DNA of 64,000 bases, taken from contig JAKVCV010000001.1 in assembly GCA_022448945.1 (NCBI GenBank), positions 647,644-711,643 of the forward strand. The letters are read 5' to 3'. This document shows positions 62,742 through 64,000 of this stretch, piece by piece. Made by a program: the position numbers and the translations under genes. The notes under the pieces are model-generated. The model was not told the origin of the DNA, ran no database searches, and was given only the letters and a program-made list of their open reading frames with translations. This DNA comes from Saprospiraceae bacterium. Its GTDB lineage: Bacteria; Bacteroidota; Bacteroidia; Chitinophagales; Saprospiraceae. Within the stretch, counting starts at the first letter, position 1. The number at the start of each line of letters is the position of its first letter.

Positions 62742-63254
62742 ATGAGAATGGAGTTTTTTCCTAAAATTATACTTGTTTTAATTTGTTTGTTATTTGCATG
62801 TGAGGGAAATGATAAATCTAAAATTTGTAAATATAAACCTCCAGTTGCTATTTTTTCAGGTATTGATAGTTTCGAAGATCATAGTTTTGATTTAAAGGGT
62901 CAAAGTTCAGTTGAGTATATTTCTATACCTAAAATGAATATGGATATACAATTATATCAGTCGGGTTGCGATGATATTCAGCAAGAATTCAGATTTTTAC
63001 TTCATGAGGCCTATCCATTGAATACCCCCCCTGATGTTTGTGCTATGCATATTGCTGGGATTTTCTATATGCTTTCTCAAGAGGCACCTCAACAATTGGG
63101 TTTGTTACAGCAATGGGCTGAAACCTTAAAAGCTAATTCAAAGTCGTTTAATTATAATGAAAAAATTGTTTTTTTTGATTCTGATATTAGCGCACAAATT
63201 GATAAAATACATCAGCCGGAATCTGCTGTATTAAGTATTGTCTTTTATAATTAA
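62742..63254 (+). CDS. Small lipoprotein, unrecognised
   Basis: 171 residues from the ATG at 62742 (or 169 from 62748); a TTG 33 bp upstream would add a pointless extension. The signal ends in CLLFACEGN, a good lipobox, so Cys is lipidated. The mature part has four more cysteines (SKICKYK, SGCDD, DVCAMH) that may form disulfides. No known domain. The HEAYPLNTPPDVCAMHI and IFYMLSQEAPQQLG segments are helical. Convergent with the last gene of the window (11 bp). Confidence 0.65.
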   Translation: MRMEFFPKIILVLICLLFACEGNDKSKICKYKPPVAIFSGIDSFEDHSFDLKGQSSVEYISIPKMNMDIQLYQSGCDDIQQEFRFLLHEAYPLNTPPDVCAMHIAGIFYMLSQEAPQQLGLLQQWAETLKANSKSFNYNEKIVFFDSDISAQIDKIHQPESAVLSIVFYN

Positions 63255-63265
63255 ATTATGGTATT

Positions 63266-64000
63266 TTAATTAGGAGACTGCTTGTGAATTTCGATTATAC
63301 TACCGATGTTAATAAATTTGAGACTTAATCTAATAAGTACAAATATTTGCGTTAGTAGAAAAGAGAAGAGTATATCGATTCCTGTATTAAATGTAATTGT
63401 TAGGCTCAAATAGTAATTAATTAGAATAAAAATCACCCACAGTAATATATTGATCATATATAAACAATATACCCTTAAGAAGTTTTTCATTATGAATTTA
63501 AAAGCGCAAAAAACAGTCTGAAATAGCCATTTTTTTTTGCTTTTTACAATTAGAATTTTACTATAGTCTTGTAACATAAAAAACAGACTACCAACAATCA
63601 AATATATAGGTAGGATAATTTTTAAGGTATAAGAAATGCTGCCATCACTTTCTAATTCAAACAAAGAAAAGCCCTCAACAGTTTGATAAAAAATATTGTA
63701 GAAACAGCTAATAAAGAAAATATGAATAAATATAAATAATAAGGTAAGTCTGAATATCTTCCAGAAAAAGCAGGCACTTTTTGTCCAGAATATCTCTTTT
63801 GATCTTTTATTTTCGTTTTCAATAAATACTGAAATAATTCCACCACTAAAAAATATCATTAGTAGTAGAAAAAAAATTATAATGATAGTTGATTGGTTAA
63901 AAATAGGAGATAAGGCGACACCATAATTGTTGTTAAAGTCATTTATGAATTCATAGTTAAAGCCTGCAACTATGTCTTTGACCATTAGTGAATTTCCAAC
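63266..64000 (-). CDS. Multi-helix membrane protein, cut by the window edge
   Basis: The frame is open to the right end of the window with no stop before base 64000, and the Met at 63985 is not a convincing start, since the preceding codons (VGNSL) read on without a break. At least 239 residues, about six hydrophobic helices rich in Ile, Leu and Phe. A large part (FFLLLMIFFSGGIISVFI, IILPIYLIVGSLFFMLQDY) resembles an integral membrane protein with no assigned family. The C-terminus ends in the polar IEIHKQSPN. Confidence 0.6.
   Translation of the reverse strand, partial: VGNSLMVKDIVAGFNYEFINDFNNNYGVALSPIFNQSTIIIIFFLLLMIFFSGGIISVFIENENKRSKEIFWTKSACFFWKIFRLTLLFIFIHIFFISCFYNIFYQTVEGFSLFELESDGSISYTLKIILPIYLIVGSLFFMLQDYSKILIVKSKKKWLFQTVFCAFKFIMKNFLRVYCLYMINILLWVIFILINYYLSLTITFNTGIDILFSFLLTQIFVLIRLSLKFINIGSIIEIHKQSPN

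Overview
The window is an AT-rich, gene-dense chromosomal segment of a Bacteroidota bacterium. The evidence is a type IX secretion (T9SS) sorting domain on an endonuclease, a DUF4293 protein, a DUF1800/DUF1501 gene pair, CBM9/DUF5916 and BNR-repeat surface proteins, several SPII lipoproteins, start codons preceded by A/T runs rather than Shine-Dalgarno sequences, and several promoters of the Bacteroidota type (TTG or TTTG, about 20 bp, then TAnnTTTG). I cannot name a genus. Caspase-like proteins, kynurenine-pathway genes and many TPR proteins would fit the Saprospiria/Chitinophagia side of the phylum, but that is inference. I see no rRNA, tRNA, CRISPR array, insertion sequence, phage gene or integrase.

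Layout. 0.1-5.2 kb: a Kazal-like lipoprotein, DNA polymerase III alpha (dnaE) and a membrane TerB-DnaJ co-chaperone. 5.2-14.3 kb: three large genes in tandem on the minus strand, a MORN-caspase, a 1245-residue membrane histidine kinase and a membrane-anchored TPR-CHAT protein. This is the most system-like part of the window. 14.5-21.1 kb: YihY/BrkB, a thiolase with altered catalytic residues, DUF4293, two small membrane proteins, class I aldolase (fbaB) and a T9SS-exported endonuclease I. 21.3-28.6 kb, plus strand: epoxide-hydrolase-like enzyme, DUF1800, DUF1501, thyA and a CBM9/DUF5916 outer-membrane protein. 28.6-33.4 kb, minus strand: fatty acid hydroxylase/sterol desaturase, OmpA with a coiled coil, alpha/beta hydrolase, beta-propeller protein.

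33.6-48.6 kb: UbiD decarboxylase, NAD(P)HX repair enzyme (nnrE-nnrD fusion), holA, a large BNR-repeat protein, a TlpA-type lipoprotein, an extended SDR, and a plus-strand run of GH3-beta-lactamase fusion, RidA-type deaminase and 3-hydroxyanthranilate dioxygenase. The last two are steps of the kynurenine route of tryptophan breakdown. 48.7-54.2 kb, minus strand: two FtsX-type permeases, a VWA/DUF2201 protein and an aromatic amino acid decarboxylase. 54.7-64 kb: acyltransferase, an unusual NagB-like/alpha-beta hydrolase fusion, a TPR-moeB/rhodanese pair, TspO, two uncharacterised membrane proteins and a small lipoprotein.

Most genes are housekeeping or ordinary envelope genes. The best candidates for something undescribed are: the caspase/kinase/CHAT tandem, with a duplicated unknown domain in the CHAT protein; the hydrolase fused to a degenerate sugar-isomerase fold; the thiolase lacking the usual His and Asn; and the DUF2201 protein with HQxxH in place of HExxH. 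Several convergent gene pairs leave under 25 bp between stop codons with no recognisable terminator. Perfect or near-perfect palindromes stand in a few promoter regions.
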